Source: Runella sp. MFBS21
GTDB lineage: Bacteria; Bacteroidota; Bacteroidia; Cytophagales; Spirosomataceae
Direction: 5' to 3'
DNA length: 50,960 bases
Assembly (NCBI RefSeq): GCF_029433105.1
Contig: NZ_JARNTW010000031.1
Span: forward strand, 1 to 50,960
The notes below the pieces were generated by a model, which worked only from the letters and a program-made list of their open reading frames with translations, made no database searches and was not told the origin of the DNA. Below are positions 17,376 through 25,924 of the stretch, in pieces. How positions within the stretch are numbered: the stretch's first letter is position 1; every line of letters begins with the position of its first letter. Both the position numbers and the translations under genes were made by a program.

Positions 17376-20012
17376 TTAAAACAAACCTAACTGCCCATTA
17401 TCATTTGGGGTATCATCACCGCCATTCGCGCCCTTGCCTTCCTCACTATCAGCACCTTCCACACTTTTCTCTTTTTTAGTTTCTGGCAATGAGCTAATTT
17501 GTTTAATGTCCTTAATTTTAAAATTAGATATTTTATTACCCAATGCTTTCCAACCTCTCACCTCTACCAAAGTATCGAGTACCATTGTTTCTTTTTGGAT
17601 TTCGTGCTTGCTTTTTTCGATGACTACCTCCATACGAGGGTGGGCATCGGTCGACACAAACACTAGCTTTGACCCTTTGGTATCTCCAATAAAAGAAAAC
17701 TTCTTATCTACCGTCGAAGTTTCTATTTTAAAACGTTTGGCAAAATGCTGCTTTTGTCCTGCCTCAAAATATACCACCGTGATAGGGCACTCTGGCTCAA
17801 ACTTTTCTAGATGTACAATGTCTTTGGGTTCGTAACGGTTCGTGATATCAAAGCTCGTCAATTCATAACTACCTTCTTTGTAGAGCACGAGTATCAAATC
17901 ACCGTTGTCGAAGTTTCCTAGGTAAGTCCCCCTTTCGTCACGATTAAGTCTGCCCATTACCTCGTCGTACCATAAATCCACTCCGCCCAAAGTAGACGCT
18001 CCTGCCGACTTAAAGGCTAGTTTTCGCACAGGATACTTAGTCAAAACATTGCCCATCGCAGAGCGATTTTTGACTGATAATTGGGCAAAGTTAAAATCAA
18101 ACACCTTGATTCGCGCCGTAGACTGAGCCGTAAGGTTGACTGTAATCACCTCCGCTTCTCCGTTGTCGTTGGCACTAAAATACGTAATTTTTGATTTGTT
18201 GGTACCCAATGTTACGTCATATTCCTTATCTCGCGTGATACCCGTAACCGCAAAACGCTTCACATAAGACACTCCAGACTTACCATCTAAATAAGCCAAA
18301 TTGTAGACTTTACGTTCATCATTTTTCTTGAAAACTGAAACATAAATAATGTCTTTTCCCACAAAGACTTTGTCCGAAACCCTTACTATTTTGTATTTGC
18401 CATCGCGTCTAAAAATAATAATATCATCAATATCAGAGCAGTCCATGACATACTCGTCTTTTTTGAGTCCGTACCCGATAAACCCTTCTTCCCGATTGAC
18501 GTACAGCTTTTGGTTGGCCGCCGCCACCACTGTGGCTGCGATGGTATTAAAGGAACGAATTTCGGTACGGCGTTCGCGATTTTTTCCGTATTTTTTGAGT
18601 AAATCTTTGTAGTAATTAATCGCAAAACGGGTAAGATTCGCTAGATTATCTTCTACTTCTTTCAGCTCTTCTTCTAGCTTTTTCATGGCTTCATCAGCCT
18701 TAAAAGCATCAAACTTCGAAATGCGCTTGATTCGAATTTCAGTCAAACGAATGATGTCTTCGTCGGTAATCTCGCGATAAAAATCCGACTTATAGGGTGT
18801 CAGCCCCGCATCAATCGTCCGAATGACTGCTTCAAAACTCTCACACTCCTCAATGTCTCGGTAGATACGATTTTCAATAAAAATCTTCTCTAATGAACTG
18901 TGTAAAAGCTTTTCTTTCAACTCAAACCGCCTGATTTCTAATTCTCGCTTAAGCAGATGAACTGTCTGGTCATTACAATCTCTTAAGATTTGAGAGACCG
19001 TCACAAAATGCGGTTTTTCATCGATGATGACACAGGCATTGGGCGAAATACTCACTTCGCACTCAGTAAAAGCATAGAGCGCATCAATCGTAATATCTGG
19101 AGACACACCAGGAGCCAAGTGAATCACAACCTCCACGTCTCTAGCGGTGAGGTCTTCAACCGCTTGCATTCCTTTTTCGGGCTTTTTAATTTTGATTTTA
19201 CCCTCTTCACTGGCTTTAATGATAGAGTCTTTGACGGAGGTAGTGGTCGTACTGAATGGTATCTCTTTGATGACCAACGTTTTTTTATCCACCTCCTCAA
19301 TTTTGGCCCTTACTCTAACTTTACCACCACGAAGGCCATCATTATAATTGCTCACATCTATGTATCCTCCCGTCGGAAAATCGGGATACAGAGCATAAGG
19401 TTGTCCTTTCAAAAGAGCAATGGATGCTTCGATGAGTTCTATAAAATTGTGAGGTAAAATTTTGGTAGAAAGCCCCACCGCAATCCCCTCCACTCCGGTA
19501 GCCAATAGCAATGGAAATTTGACCGGCAAAGTAACAGGCTCTCGTTTACGCCCGTCATAACTCATTTGCCACTCGGTGGTGTCTTCGTTGAAAACAACGT
19601 CATTGCCGAACTTCGACAGTCTCACCTCAATATAACGAGCCGCAGCGGCACCATCCCCTGTTCGTATATCTCCCCAGCTTCCTTGGGTATCAAATAATAA
19701 ATCTTTTTGTCCCATGTTGACAATCGCTTCGTTGATAGAAGCATCGCCATGCGGGTGGTATTGCATGGTAGCACCGATGACATTGGCAACCTTATTGAAA
19801 CGGCCATCATCCATTTCTTTAAGGGCATGCAATATACGCCTTTGCACGGGCTTAAGGCCATCTTCTATGTTAGGGACTGCACGCTCTAGAATGACATAAG
19901 AAGCATATTCTAAAAACCAATTTTGGTACATATCAGCCACAGCCAACTGGTCGTGTAGTGCATCTTTATCGGGGTCTTTGTCTTCAGGTTGGGTTTCGTA
20001 GGTCTCGTTCAT
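17376..20012 (-). CDS. parC: DNA topoisomerase IV subunit A
   Basis: This is the 878-residue type IIA topoisomerase breakage-reunion subunit, which decatenates chromosomes together with ParE (not in this window). The N-terminal core (MYQNWFLEYASYVILERAVP) carries the catalytic tyrosine at residue 127 (AAAARYIEVRL). The loop equivalent to the quinolone region reads [18 protein letters not shown], typical of Bacteroidota ParC and different from GyrA in this window. No GyrA box is seen in the C-terminal domain, which ends in an acidic tail and supports ParC over a second gyrase. It stands alone, with hemF upstream on the same strand after 118 bp. Confidence 0.95.
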   Translation of the reverse strand: MNETYETQPEDKDPDKDALHDQLAVADMYQNWFLEYASYVILERAVPNIEDGLKPVQRRILHALKEMDDGRFNKVANVIGATMQYHPHGDASINEAIVNMGQKDLLFDTQGSWGDIRTGDGAAAARYIEVRLSKFGNDVVFNEDTTEWQMSYDGRKREPVTLPVKFPLLLATGVEGIAVGLSTKILPHNFIELIEASIALLKGQPYALYPDFPTGGYIDVSNYNDGLRGGKVRVRAKIEEVDKKTLVIKEIPFSTTTTSVKDSIIKASEEGKIKIKKPEKGMQAVEDLTARDVEVVIHLAPGVSPDITIDALYAFTECEVSISPNACVIIDEKPHFVTVSQILRDCNDQTVHLLKRELEIRRFELKEKLLHSSLEKIFIENRIYRDIEECESFEAVIRTIDAGLTPYKSDFYREITDEDIIRLTEIRIKRISKFDAFKADEAMKKLEEELKEVEDNLANLTRFAINYYKDLLKKYGKNRERRTEIRSFNTIAATVVAAANQKLYVNREEGFIGYGLKKDEYVMDCSDIDDIIIFRRDGKYKIVRVSDKVFVGKDIIYVSVFKKNDERKVYNLAYLDGKSGVSYVKRFAVTGITRDKEYDVTLGTNKSKITYFSANDNGEAEVITVNLTAQSTARIKVFDFNFAQLSVKNRSAMGNVLTKYPVRKLAFKSAGASTLGGVDLWYDEVMGRLNRDERGTYLGNFDNGDLILVLYKEGSYELTSFDITNRYEPKDIVHLEKFEPECPITVVYFEAGQKQHFAKRFKIETSTVDKKFSFIGDTKGSKLVFVSTDAHPRMEVVIEKSKHEIQKETMVLDTLVEVRGWKALGNKISNFKIKDIKQISSLPETKKEKSVEGADSEEGKGANGGDDTPNDNGQLGLF

Positions 20013-20130
20013 ATTGGAAAAATGTGACTTGCAAAAGGTGCGTTTAATTCATTCAAAATCACCGCTTGCAATCAGCTTAGGCACTAAATTTAAAGTGTAA
20101 ATATACGAAAAAAAGTCCAGATTTTAGCGT

Positions 20131-21018
20131 TTAAACCCAAGGAATGCCTTTTTTTAAAAGTGAAAGTGTATGGGCTTCTGGAGTATCAGGCTGGGGGCTA
20201 TGATTGTACTCCCACTGCGCCTGCGGTGGAAGACTCATCAAGATAGATTCGGTACGACCACCCGTTTCGAGACCAAATTTTGTACCCCTATCCCACACCA
20301 GATTAAACTCCGCATAGCGACCTCTACGTAGGTATTGCCAGTGTTTTTGCTCTTCCCCAAAAGGCAATGATTTGTTTTTGGACATTAAATGGGTATAAGT
20401 AGGAGCAAAAGTCTCCCCCACCGCTTTTACAAATTCAAATAGCTCTTCGGTAGTTTGTTGTGATGGTTTGAGATAATCAAAGAAAATCCCTCCCACACCC
20501 CGCGTTTCTTGACGATGGGGAATATAGAAATAATCGTCGGCCCATTTTTTGAACCGGGGGTAATATTCGGGATGATACCTATCACAGGTATTTTTTAATT
20601 GTTGGTGAAACCACCGTGCATCGTCTTCTATTACATAATGCGGCGTGAGGTCTATTCCCCCCCCAAACCAATTGGTGCCGTTTGACATCTCAAAATACCG
20701 CACATTCATGTGAATAATAGGTACCATCGGGCTTTGGGTATGCATCACAATCGACACGCCAGTAGCAAAATAATCGGCCCGTTCGTTGAGATTCATCTGG
20801 CGCATTAGTGCCTCTGAGGTTTGGCCTTCTACTGCTGAGAAATTGACGCCCCCTTTTTCGATAATATCTCCCTGCTGAATCACCCTAGTACGTCCACCAC
20901 CACCACTATGATGCTCCCACTTATCCTCCTGAAACTTCCCGGTGCCGTCAGTCAGTTCGATAGCCTGACAAATCTGATCTTGTAATTGTTGAAAATAGGT
21001 AGCTATAATTTTTCTCAT
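20131..21018 (-). CDS. hemF: Oxygen-dependent coproporphyrinogen III oxidase
   Basis: This 295-residue enzyme oxidatively decarboxylates coproporphyrinogen III to protoporphyrinogen IX in heme synthesis. Family motifs are present in order: GGGGRTRVIQQGDIIEKGGV, MHTQSPMVPIIHMNVRYFEM, NWFGGGIDLTPHYV, HRQETRGVGGIFFDYL, and RRGRYAEFNLVWDRGTKFGL with GGRTESILMSLPP. Length is typical. Dependence on O2 fits an aerobic organism. The trmN6 gene ends 51 bp upstream on the same strand, so the two may be co-transcribed without obvious functional relation. Confidence 0.98.
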   Translation of the reverse strand: MRKIIATYFQQLQDQICQAIELTDGTGKFQEDKWEHHSGGGGRTRVIQQGDIIEKGGVNFSAVEGQTSEALMRQMNLNERADYFATGVSIVMHTQSPMVPIIHMNVRYFEMSNGTNWFGGGIDLTPHYVIEDDARWFHQQLKNTCDRYHPEYYPRFKKWADDYFYIPHRQETRGVGGIFFDYLKPSQQTTEELFEFVKAVGETFAPTYTHLMSKNKSLPFGEEQKHWQYLRRGRYAEFNLVWDRGTKFGLETGGRTESILMSLPPQAQWEYNHSPQPDTPEAHTLSLLKKGIPWV

Positions 21019-21069
21019 GAGTTAATTTTTTTTGTTTTTTCTGTCTTTATTTTTTAGAAAATACAGAAG

Positions 21070-21789
21070 TTAAAAATTCAAATAATAGTCTTGTAATAAA
21101 TCTTTAAAACTTTGAGCATACGTACCGTCCGCATTGTGAATATATAGATTTTGGACCTCGCAAGGTCGATTTTCTCGCTCAAATGTTGTAATCTGCCGAA
21201 ACAGTGGCTTGTCTAGTTTTTGATAGATATTGCATTGTCTAACAGGGACAAAAGCCGTTTTGCCAGCCACTTCAACCAAACGTTGTGTTTCGTAAGGGGG
21301 CAGTAATACCACAAAGCGCCCCTTGGGTGCAATCAAACGCCTCACACTCTCCCACAACTCCTCTAAAGTAAGGGTTTCGGTATGCAAGGCGCGGTTACGC
21401 CTTTGATGGGTTGAGGGCAAATGATTCGCAAAAAAAGGTGGGTTACTCACAATAAGCTCATAAAGACGGGAATCTTTAGGTTCCCAATCCTGAATAGAGC
21501 TATGGTACAATTTTATTTGCGACCCAAAATCACTTTGCTGTATATTCATAGTGGCTTGTCGATAAGACGCCTCATCAATTTCGACGGCGCTGATTTCAAT
21601 CGCTCTGTTGCGCTGAGCCATCATCAAGGATAGCAAGCCCGTTCCCGCCCCAATATCAAGTCCGTATCTAAAACCTTCTACTGATACATACGCTCCTAAT
21701 ATACACGCCTCAGTGCACACTTTCAGCGCGCTTTGGTCGTGCCAAACCGTAAATTGCTTGAATCTAAAAAAAGGATTTTTGGTGCGCAT
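21070..21789 (-). CDS. trmN6: tRNA1(Val) (adenine(37)-N6)-methyltransferase, TrmN6/YfiC-like
   Basis: This is a SAM-dependent methyltransferase of 239 residues from the start at 21789 (MRTKNPFFRFKQFTVWHDQS), which fits the family's FxFKQF opening; an ATG seven codons earlier (21810) is possible. The SAM-binding motif is YGLDIGAGTGLLSLMMAQR and the N6-adenine motif is VSNPPFF. A typical downstream HTETLTLEELWESVRRLI follows. It is expected to methylate A37 of tRNA-Val1. It is directly upstream of hemF. Confidence 0.9.
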   Translation of the reverse strand: MRTKNPFFRFKQFTVWHDQSALKVCTEACILGAYVSVEGFRYGLDIGAGTGLLSLMMAQRNRAIEISAVEIDEASYRQATMNIQQSDFGSQIKLYHSSIQDWEPKDSRLYELIVSNPPFFANHLPSTHQRRNRALHTETLTLEELWESVRRLIAPKGRFVVLLPPYETQRLVEVAGKTAFVPVRQCNIYQKLDKPLFRQITTFERENRPCEVQNLYIHNADGTYAQSFKDLLQDYYLNF

Positions 21790-21895
21790 CGTCTGGTTTC
21801 GAAATGCCAAAATTACCTATTTTAACCGCTAAAGCACAAAACAAACGACACATACCTACCAAAATCCTCTTTTGACGAAGGCTGACGATTATTTT

Positions 21896-21923
21896 TTGGA
21901 AACCAAAAAGTATCCTACTTTTG
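21896..21923 (+). promoter_or_regulatory. Promoter of the HipA-like/DUF3037 pair
   Basis: TACTTTTG(C) at 21916-21923 matches TAnnTTTG, with TTG at 21896-21898 and a 17-bp spacer (19 is usual). It lies 62 bp before the GTG start of the HipA-like gene. Confidence 0.55.
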
Positions 21924-21985
21924 CATCCAATAGATTTCTAAGGCATTAGATATTTAGTTTTTAAGCACCTCAAACTTCTCAATTT

Positions 21986-22780
21986 GTGAGCACCATTCCT
22001 CTCTTGCGTTCTGTCAATGTGACACGCTACGTCACTCCTCTACGAGAAGGAGGTTCTTTACCTGCCATCGTCGATGCCGACGATGATTTCATGTACGTGA
22101 TGAAATTTAGAGGTGCAGGCCAAGGCCCTAAAGCCCTTGTTGCAGAACTGATTTCGGGTGAAATCGCCCGAGCGTTGGGGCTTCGAGTACCCGAAATTGT
22201 ATTTGGCTATCTCGACGAAGCCTTTAGCCGTACCGAGCCTGACGAAGAAATCCAAGATCTCCTCAAAGCAAGCGTAGGTCTTAATTTGGGAGTACATTAT
22301 TTGTCGGGTGCCATTACTTTTGATGCTCTTGTTACTAACGTCGGGACTCGCCTCGCCTCCCAAATCGTGTGGCTAGATTGCCTCATTACCAACGTAGACC
22401 GCACCCCACGCAATACCAATATGCTGATGTGGCACCGCGATTTGTGGCTGATCGACCACGGTGCTTCACTCTATTTTCATCATAACTGGGATACGTGGGC
22501 AAGCCAGTGTCGTCGTCCTTTTGCGGCTATTAAAGATCATGTATTGCTTCCACGTGCGGCCGAATTAGAGGTAGTGGACGAAGAATACCGCGCCATTTTG
22601 ACACCTGCCCTAATAGAAAATATCGTGGCACTCGTTCCTGACGAATGGCTGAGCGACGACTCCACTAGCATGTCGCCCCAAGAGCGTCGCCATGTATATG
22701 TCCAATTTTTAAATGAGCGCCTAGCCGCCTCCGCTATTTTTGTCAACGAAGCACAAAATGCAAGAAAGACACTTATTTGA
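21986..22780 (+). CDS. HipA-like kinase-fold protein
   Basis: This is a 264-residue protein starting at GTG (MSTIPLLRSVNVTRYVTPLR). It is shorter than HipA toxins and belongs to the stand-alone HipA-like kinase group. The N-lobe has FMYVMKFRGAGQGPKALVAE, with Lys as likely ATP ligand. The catalytic-loop-like segment is CLITNVDRTPRNTNMLMW, and the DFG-like metal site is WLIDHGASLYF. No HipB-type antitoxin is next to it. Instead the following gene overlaps it by 23 bp and encodes DUF3037, a recurrent partner of this group. The pair is probably one unit of unknown function; a toxin role is not shown by the sequence. Confidence 0.83.
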   Translation: MSTIPLLRSVNVTRYVTPLREGGSLPAIVDADDDFMYVMKFRGAGQGPKALVAELISGEIARALGLRVPEIVFGYLDEAFSRTEPDEEIQDLLKASVGLNLGVHYLSGAITFDALVTNVGTRLASQIVWLDCLITNVDRTPRNTNMLMWHRDLWLIDHGASLYFHHNWDTWASQCRRPFAAIKDHVLLPRAAELEVVDEEYRAILTPALIENIVALVPDEWLSDDSTSMSPQERRHVYVQFLNERLAASAIFVNEAQNARKTLI

Positions 22781-23141
22781 GTACGCCGTCGTTCGGGTGG
22801 TGCCTCGCGTAGAACGCGAAGAATTCATCAATGTGGGCGTCATTGTATATTGCGCCTCTCAAGGATTTTTACAGACTAAGTTTGAAATCAACGAAGAAAA
22901 ACTCAAAGCTTTTTCATCCCCGCTTGATAGTGCCGAGCTATACGAGCGGCTTCGTTCGTTTGAACGTATCTGTGCTGGTCGAAAAGAAGGTGGAGTGATT
23001 GGTCAGCTTCCTATTGCTTCTCGTTTTCGGTGGCTGACCGCCGCGCGCAGCACCGTAGTCCAAACCTCCGCAGTGCATCCGGGTATGTGCATAGATGCTG
23101 AGCATACACTTAGCCAATTGTTTTCACAACTAGTCCAATAA
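22758..23141 (+). CDS. DUF3037 protein paired with the HipA-like kinase
   Basis: This is a 127-residue cytoplasmic protein. The ATG at 22758 (MQERHLFEYAVVRVVPRVER) lies inside the end of the HipA-like gene, which implies translational coupling. DUF3037 features are EEFINVGVIVYC and the C-terminal half with RFRWLTAARSTVVQTSAVHPG. Function is unknown; the family is often encoded next to HipA-like kinases, as here. A terminator follows at once, so the transcript covers just these two genes. Confidence 0.85.
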   Translation: MQERHLFEYAVVRVVPRVEREEFINVGVIVYCASQGFLQTKFEINEEKLKAFSSPLDSAELYERLRSFERICAGRKEGGVIGQLPIASRFRWLTAARSTVVQTSAVHPGMCIDAEHTLSQLFSQLVQ

Positions 23142-23145
23142 CACC

Positions 23146-23182
23146 AAAGAGGCTACCCAAAAAGTAATTGGACAGCCTCTTT
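23146..23182. terminator. Bidirectional terminator between the DUF3037 and LOG genes
   Basis: The stem AAAGAGGCT (23146-23154) pairs with AGCCTCTTT (23174-23182), 19-base loop. It lies between two convergent genes. T runs are short, so strength is moderate. Confidence 0.7.
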
Positions 23183-23198
23183 GCAGCAAGTGTTTTTA

Positions 23199-23924
23199 TT
23201 AGAAATTCGGTTTCAACAAATACTTGGCATAAAAATCATCAATTACTTTGACAGCCTCGTCGGCGGTATCTACCAAGCTAAAAAGCTTAAGGTCTTCGGG
23301 ATTGATATTTCGCTCCGTCTCCAGCATTACTTCTTTGATCCAATCAATCAGCCCCGACCAATACGCACGGCCCACCATTACAATCGGGAAACGTCCAATT
23401 TTTTTGGTCTGAATCAAAGTTAAGGCTTCAAAGAGTTCGTCCAAGGTCCCAAATCCTCCTGGCATCACAATAAATCCCTGAGAATACTTGACAAACATTA
23501 CCTTGCGGACAAAGAAGAAATCAAAGTTGATGTTTTTGTCAGGATCGATATACAAATTGCTATGTTGTTCAAAAGGCAGTTTGATATTGAGCCCAACCGA
23601 CTTACCTCCCTGTTCAAAAGCACCTTTGTTACCAGCTTCCATGATACCAGGGCCACCACCGGTGATTACCCCATAGCCATGCCGTACCAACTTAGCGGCA
23701 ATCTCTTCGGTCATTTTAAAATAAGGATGATCAGGTTTGGTACGGGCCGAACCAAAAATAGACACACAAGGGCCTATTTTTGCTAATTTGTCAAATCCTT
23801 CCACAAATTCCGCCAACACTTTGAATATTACCCATGAATCGGCGGTTTTTATTTCATTCCAGTTTTTATCTTCAAAGGCTTCTCTGATTCGTTTTTCTTC
23901 ATTTAATAATTCAATTTCTGACAT
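23199..23924 (-). CDS. LOG family protein (TIGR00730), putative nucleotide 5'-monophosphate phosphoribohydrolase
   Basis: This 241-residue Rossmann-fold enzyme carries both LOG signatures: VITGGGPGIMEAGNKGAFEQ and the catalytic PGGFGTLDELFEALTLIQ. LOG enzymes release the base from cytokinin riboside or purine nucleoside 5'-monophosphates. In bacteria they more often act in nucleotide turnover, as PpnN does, and the substrate is not fixed by the sequence. It is longer at the N-terminus than plant LOG (about 60 extra helical residues starting MSEIELLNEEKRIREAF). It is divergent from rpiB. Confidence 0.9.
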   Translation of the reverse strand: MSEIELLNEEKRIREAFEDKNWNEIKTADSWVIFKVLAEFVEGFDKLAKIGPCVSIFGSARTKPDHPYFKMTEEIAAKLVRHGYGVITGGGPGIMEAGNKGAFEQGGKSVGLNIKLPFEQHSNLYIDPDKNINFDFFFVRKVMFVKYSQGFIVMPGGFGTLDELFEALTLIQTKKIGRFPIVMVGRAYWSGLIDWIKEVMLETERNINPEDLKLFSLVDTADEAVKVIDDFYAKYLLKPNF

Positions 23925-24045
23925 GGCTTTTTTCTTGCGTTTAAGGGTCTACTTATTTTTGTAGCTTCTATAAAGAAACTCAAAAACACCGACTTTGGTT
24001 ACAAAAATATTAAAGTAGCAGGGTTTTTCGTGTGCATTACACTCG

Positions 24046-24053
24046 TACCTTTG
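24046..24053 (+). promoter_or_regulatory. -7 promoter element of rpiB
   Basis: TACCTTTG(C) matches TAnnTTTG, 43 bp before the rpiB ATG. The -33 region has TTT rather than TTG at the expected distance. Confidence 0.5.
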
Positions 24054-24096
24054 CAGGACAACAATAACGAAAATAATTCTTAATATAGTTCAATTC

Positions 24097-24531
24097 ATGG
24101 CTAAAAAAATTGCAATAGGTGGTGACCACGCAGGTTTTTTCCTCAAGCAACCTTTGGTAGAGTGGCTTACCCAACAAGGATATGAAGTAAAAGACTTTGG
24201 TACCTTCAGTGCCGACTCGGCCGACTACGCCGATTTTGCTCACCCAGTAGCCTTGGCCGTCGAAAAAGGCGAATTTGACCAAGGTGTATTGGTGTGTGGC
24301 AGTGGGCAGGGTGTGGCTATCACTGCCAACAAACACCAAGGTATCAGGGCTGCACTGGTATGGGACACTCCTTTGGCGGCGTTGGCTCGTCAGCACAACG
24401 ACGCCAATATTATCTGTCTACCAGCCCGGTTTATTGCCCAAGAGACGGCGTTTGAGTGTGTTAGGATTTTTCTGACTACCGAATTTGAAGGAGGGCGTCA
24501 CGCTATTCGCGTTGGTAAAATAGCTTGTTAG
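24097..24531 (+). CDS. rpiB: Ribose 5-phosphate isomerase B
   Basis: This 144-residue isomerase interconverts ribulose 5-phosphate and ribose 5-phosphate in the pentose phosphate pathway. The phosphate-binding start is IAIGGDHAGFFLK (Asp10, His11). The catalytic base is Cys67 in VLVCGSGQGVAITANK. KHQGIRAALVWD and the C-terminal His/Arg residues are also typical. Family members can act on allose 6-phosphate, but the length and motifs fit RpiB. The stop codon overlaps by 3 nt the stop codon of the convergent SpmAB gene. Confidence 0.96.
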   Translation: MAKKIAIGGDHAGFFLKQPLVEWLTQQGYEVKDFGTFSADSADYADFAHPVALAVEKGEFDQGVLVCGSGQGVAITANKHQGIRAALVWDTPLAALARQHNDANIICLPARFIAQETAFECVRIFLTTEFEGGRHAIRVGKIAC

Positions 24532-25763
24532 TGAAAAAAGAAATAGGCTAAGAATATAGCCGCCGTCACGCCAATAAAATCAGCAATCAAACCTGCTATA
24601 ATCGCATAGCGGGTTTTTTTGATACCTACCGATCCAAAATAAAGCGCTACAATATAAAAAGTAGTATCTGCCGAACTCTGAAACATACACGACAATCGCC
24701 CCACAAACGAATCAGCACCAAATTGTTTCATTGAATCTATCATGAGTGCTCGTGCGGCACTCCCACTGATAGGACGCATCAAGGCCACTGGCATTGCATC
24801 CGTAAAATCGGTGTTAATCCCCGTAAGCGCAATCATGTATTTGAAACCTTCTACCACATAGCTCATCACGCCCGCATTACGAAAGGCGCTGATTGCTACC
24901 AGCATCCCTACCAGATAAGGAATAATTTTTACGGAAGTTTCAAAACCTGCCTTAGCTCCGTCGACAAAAGTCCCAAACAAATCGATTTTTTTGCGCAATC
25001 CTCCAAGCAAAAACGCCACTACGATTACTAGCAAGATTAGATTCCCGCCAACTTTTGAAATGATTTCAATTTGCTCCTTCGATTGTTGAGACAAATACCA
25101 CAACAGCAAACCTAAGAGAAGGCTTATTCCACCTACCCAAGTCACAAAAATTCGATTGAAAAGATTGATTTTTTGCCAAATTCCCGTAATCACCATACTT
25201 GCCACCGTAGCGATATAAGTAGCGATAAGACAAGGTATCAGAATATCGGAAGGATCTTGAGCACCCAAAATCGACCGCTGGGCCATCACCCCCAATGGTA
25301 TAATCGTAAGTCCCGATGTATGCAATACCAAAAACATGATTTGGGCGTTGGAAGCGGTCTCTTTGCTAGGATTAAGATCTTGTAAACTTTGCATAGCACG
25401 CAATCCAAAAGGAGTAGCGGCATTGTCTAGCCCTAGCATATTGGCCGAAAAATTCATAATCATCTGCCCATTAGCGGGGTGATTTTTAGGAACTTCAGGA
25501 AAAAGCTGGTGAAAAAAGGGGCCAATAATTCTAGCCAAAAAATTGATAGCACCCGCTTTTTCTCCAATATTGAGCAATCCCAAAAAAAATGTCATTACCC
25601 CAGCCAAAGGAAGCGCAATATCCATCACTGCCACTTTGGCCGAATCAAACATACCTTCGACAATCAGCTTGAATATTTCGGTATCCCCTAGGAAAATAAA
25701 TTTGAGAAGTGCTACTACAAACGCAATCAAAAAAAACGCAAGCCAGATATAGTTAAGAGCCAT
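24528..25763 (-). CDS. Fused SpmA-SpmB nucleoside-recognition (Gate) membrane protein
   Basis: This is a 411-residue polytopic inner-membrane protein formed by two Gate domains, corresponding to spore maturation proteins A and B of Bacillus. The SpmA half (about 1-210) contains NFSANMLGLDNAATPFGLRA; the SpmB half (about 215-411) contains MLVAISAFRNAGVMSYVVEG, PISGSAARALMIDSM and SCMFQSSADTTFYIVALYFG. In non-spore-formers the role is unknown; transport of a nucleoside-like or cell-envelope solute is inferred from the domain name only. It is monocistronic and convergent with rpiB. Confidence 0.9.
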   Translation of the reverse strand: MALNYIWLAFFLIAFVVALLKFIFLGDTEIFKLIVEGMFDSAKVAVMDIALPLAGVMTFFLGLLNIGEKAGAINFLARIIGPFFHQLFPEVPKNHPANGQMIMNFSANMLGLDNAATPFGLRAMQSLQDLNPSKETASNAQIMFLVLHTSGLTIIPLGVMAQRSILGAQDPSDILIPCLIATYIATVASMVITGIWQKINLFNRIFVTWVGGISLLLGLLLWYLSQQSKEQIEIISKVGGNLILLVIVVAFLLGGLRKKIDLFGTFVDGAKAGFETSVKIIPYLVGMLVAISAFRNAGVMSYVVEGFKYMIALTGINTDFTDAMPVALMRPISGSAARALMIDSMKQFGADSFVGRLSCMFQSSADTTFYIVALYFGSVGIKKTRYAIIAGLIADFIGVTAAIFLAYFFFH

Positions 25764-25862
25764 AAGTGATGAAGGTGGTTAGGAAAAGCTAAAGATAAAG
25801 AAATGTGTTAATTTGAAAATAAGCGAATCGGAAAATAGGATATAAAATTTTGCTTATAAAAA

Positions 25863-25914
25863 CAACAAAGCACTCAATTGATAGCAAGCCGCTAAAAATT
25901 GAGCGCTTTGTTGA
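25863..25914 (-). terminator. Terminator after the glycosyltransferase-like gene
   Basis: On the minus strand the arms ACAAAGCGCTCAATT and AATTGAGTGCTTTGT pair with one G-U pair around an 18-base loop, and T5 follows. It starts 11 bp after the stop codon of the gene at 25925. Confidence 0.8.
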
Positions 25915-25924
25915 CTGTCTTATT

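Noticed and set aside
21986-22780. Classical HipA toxin of a HipBA toxin-antitoxin pair
   Set aside because: It is too short, there is no HipB gene upstream, and the partner is DUF3037.
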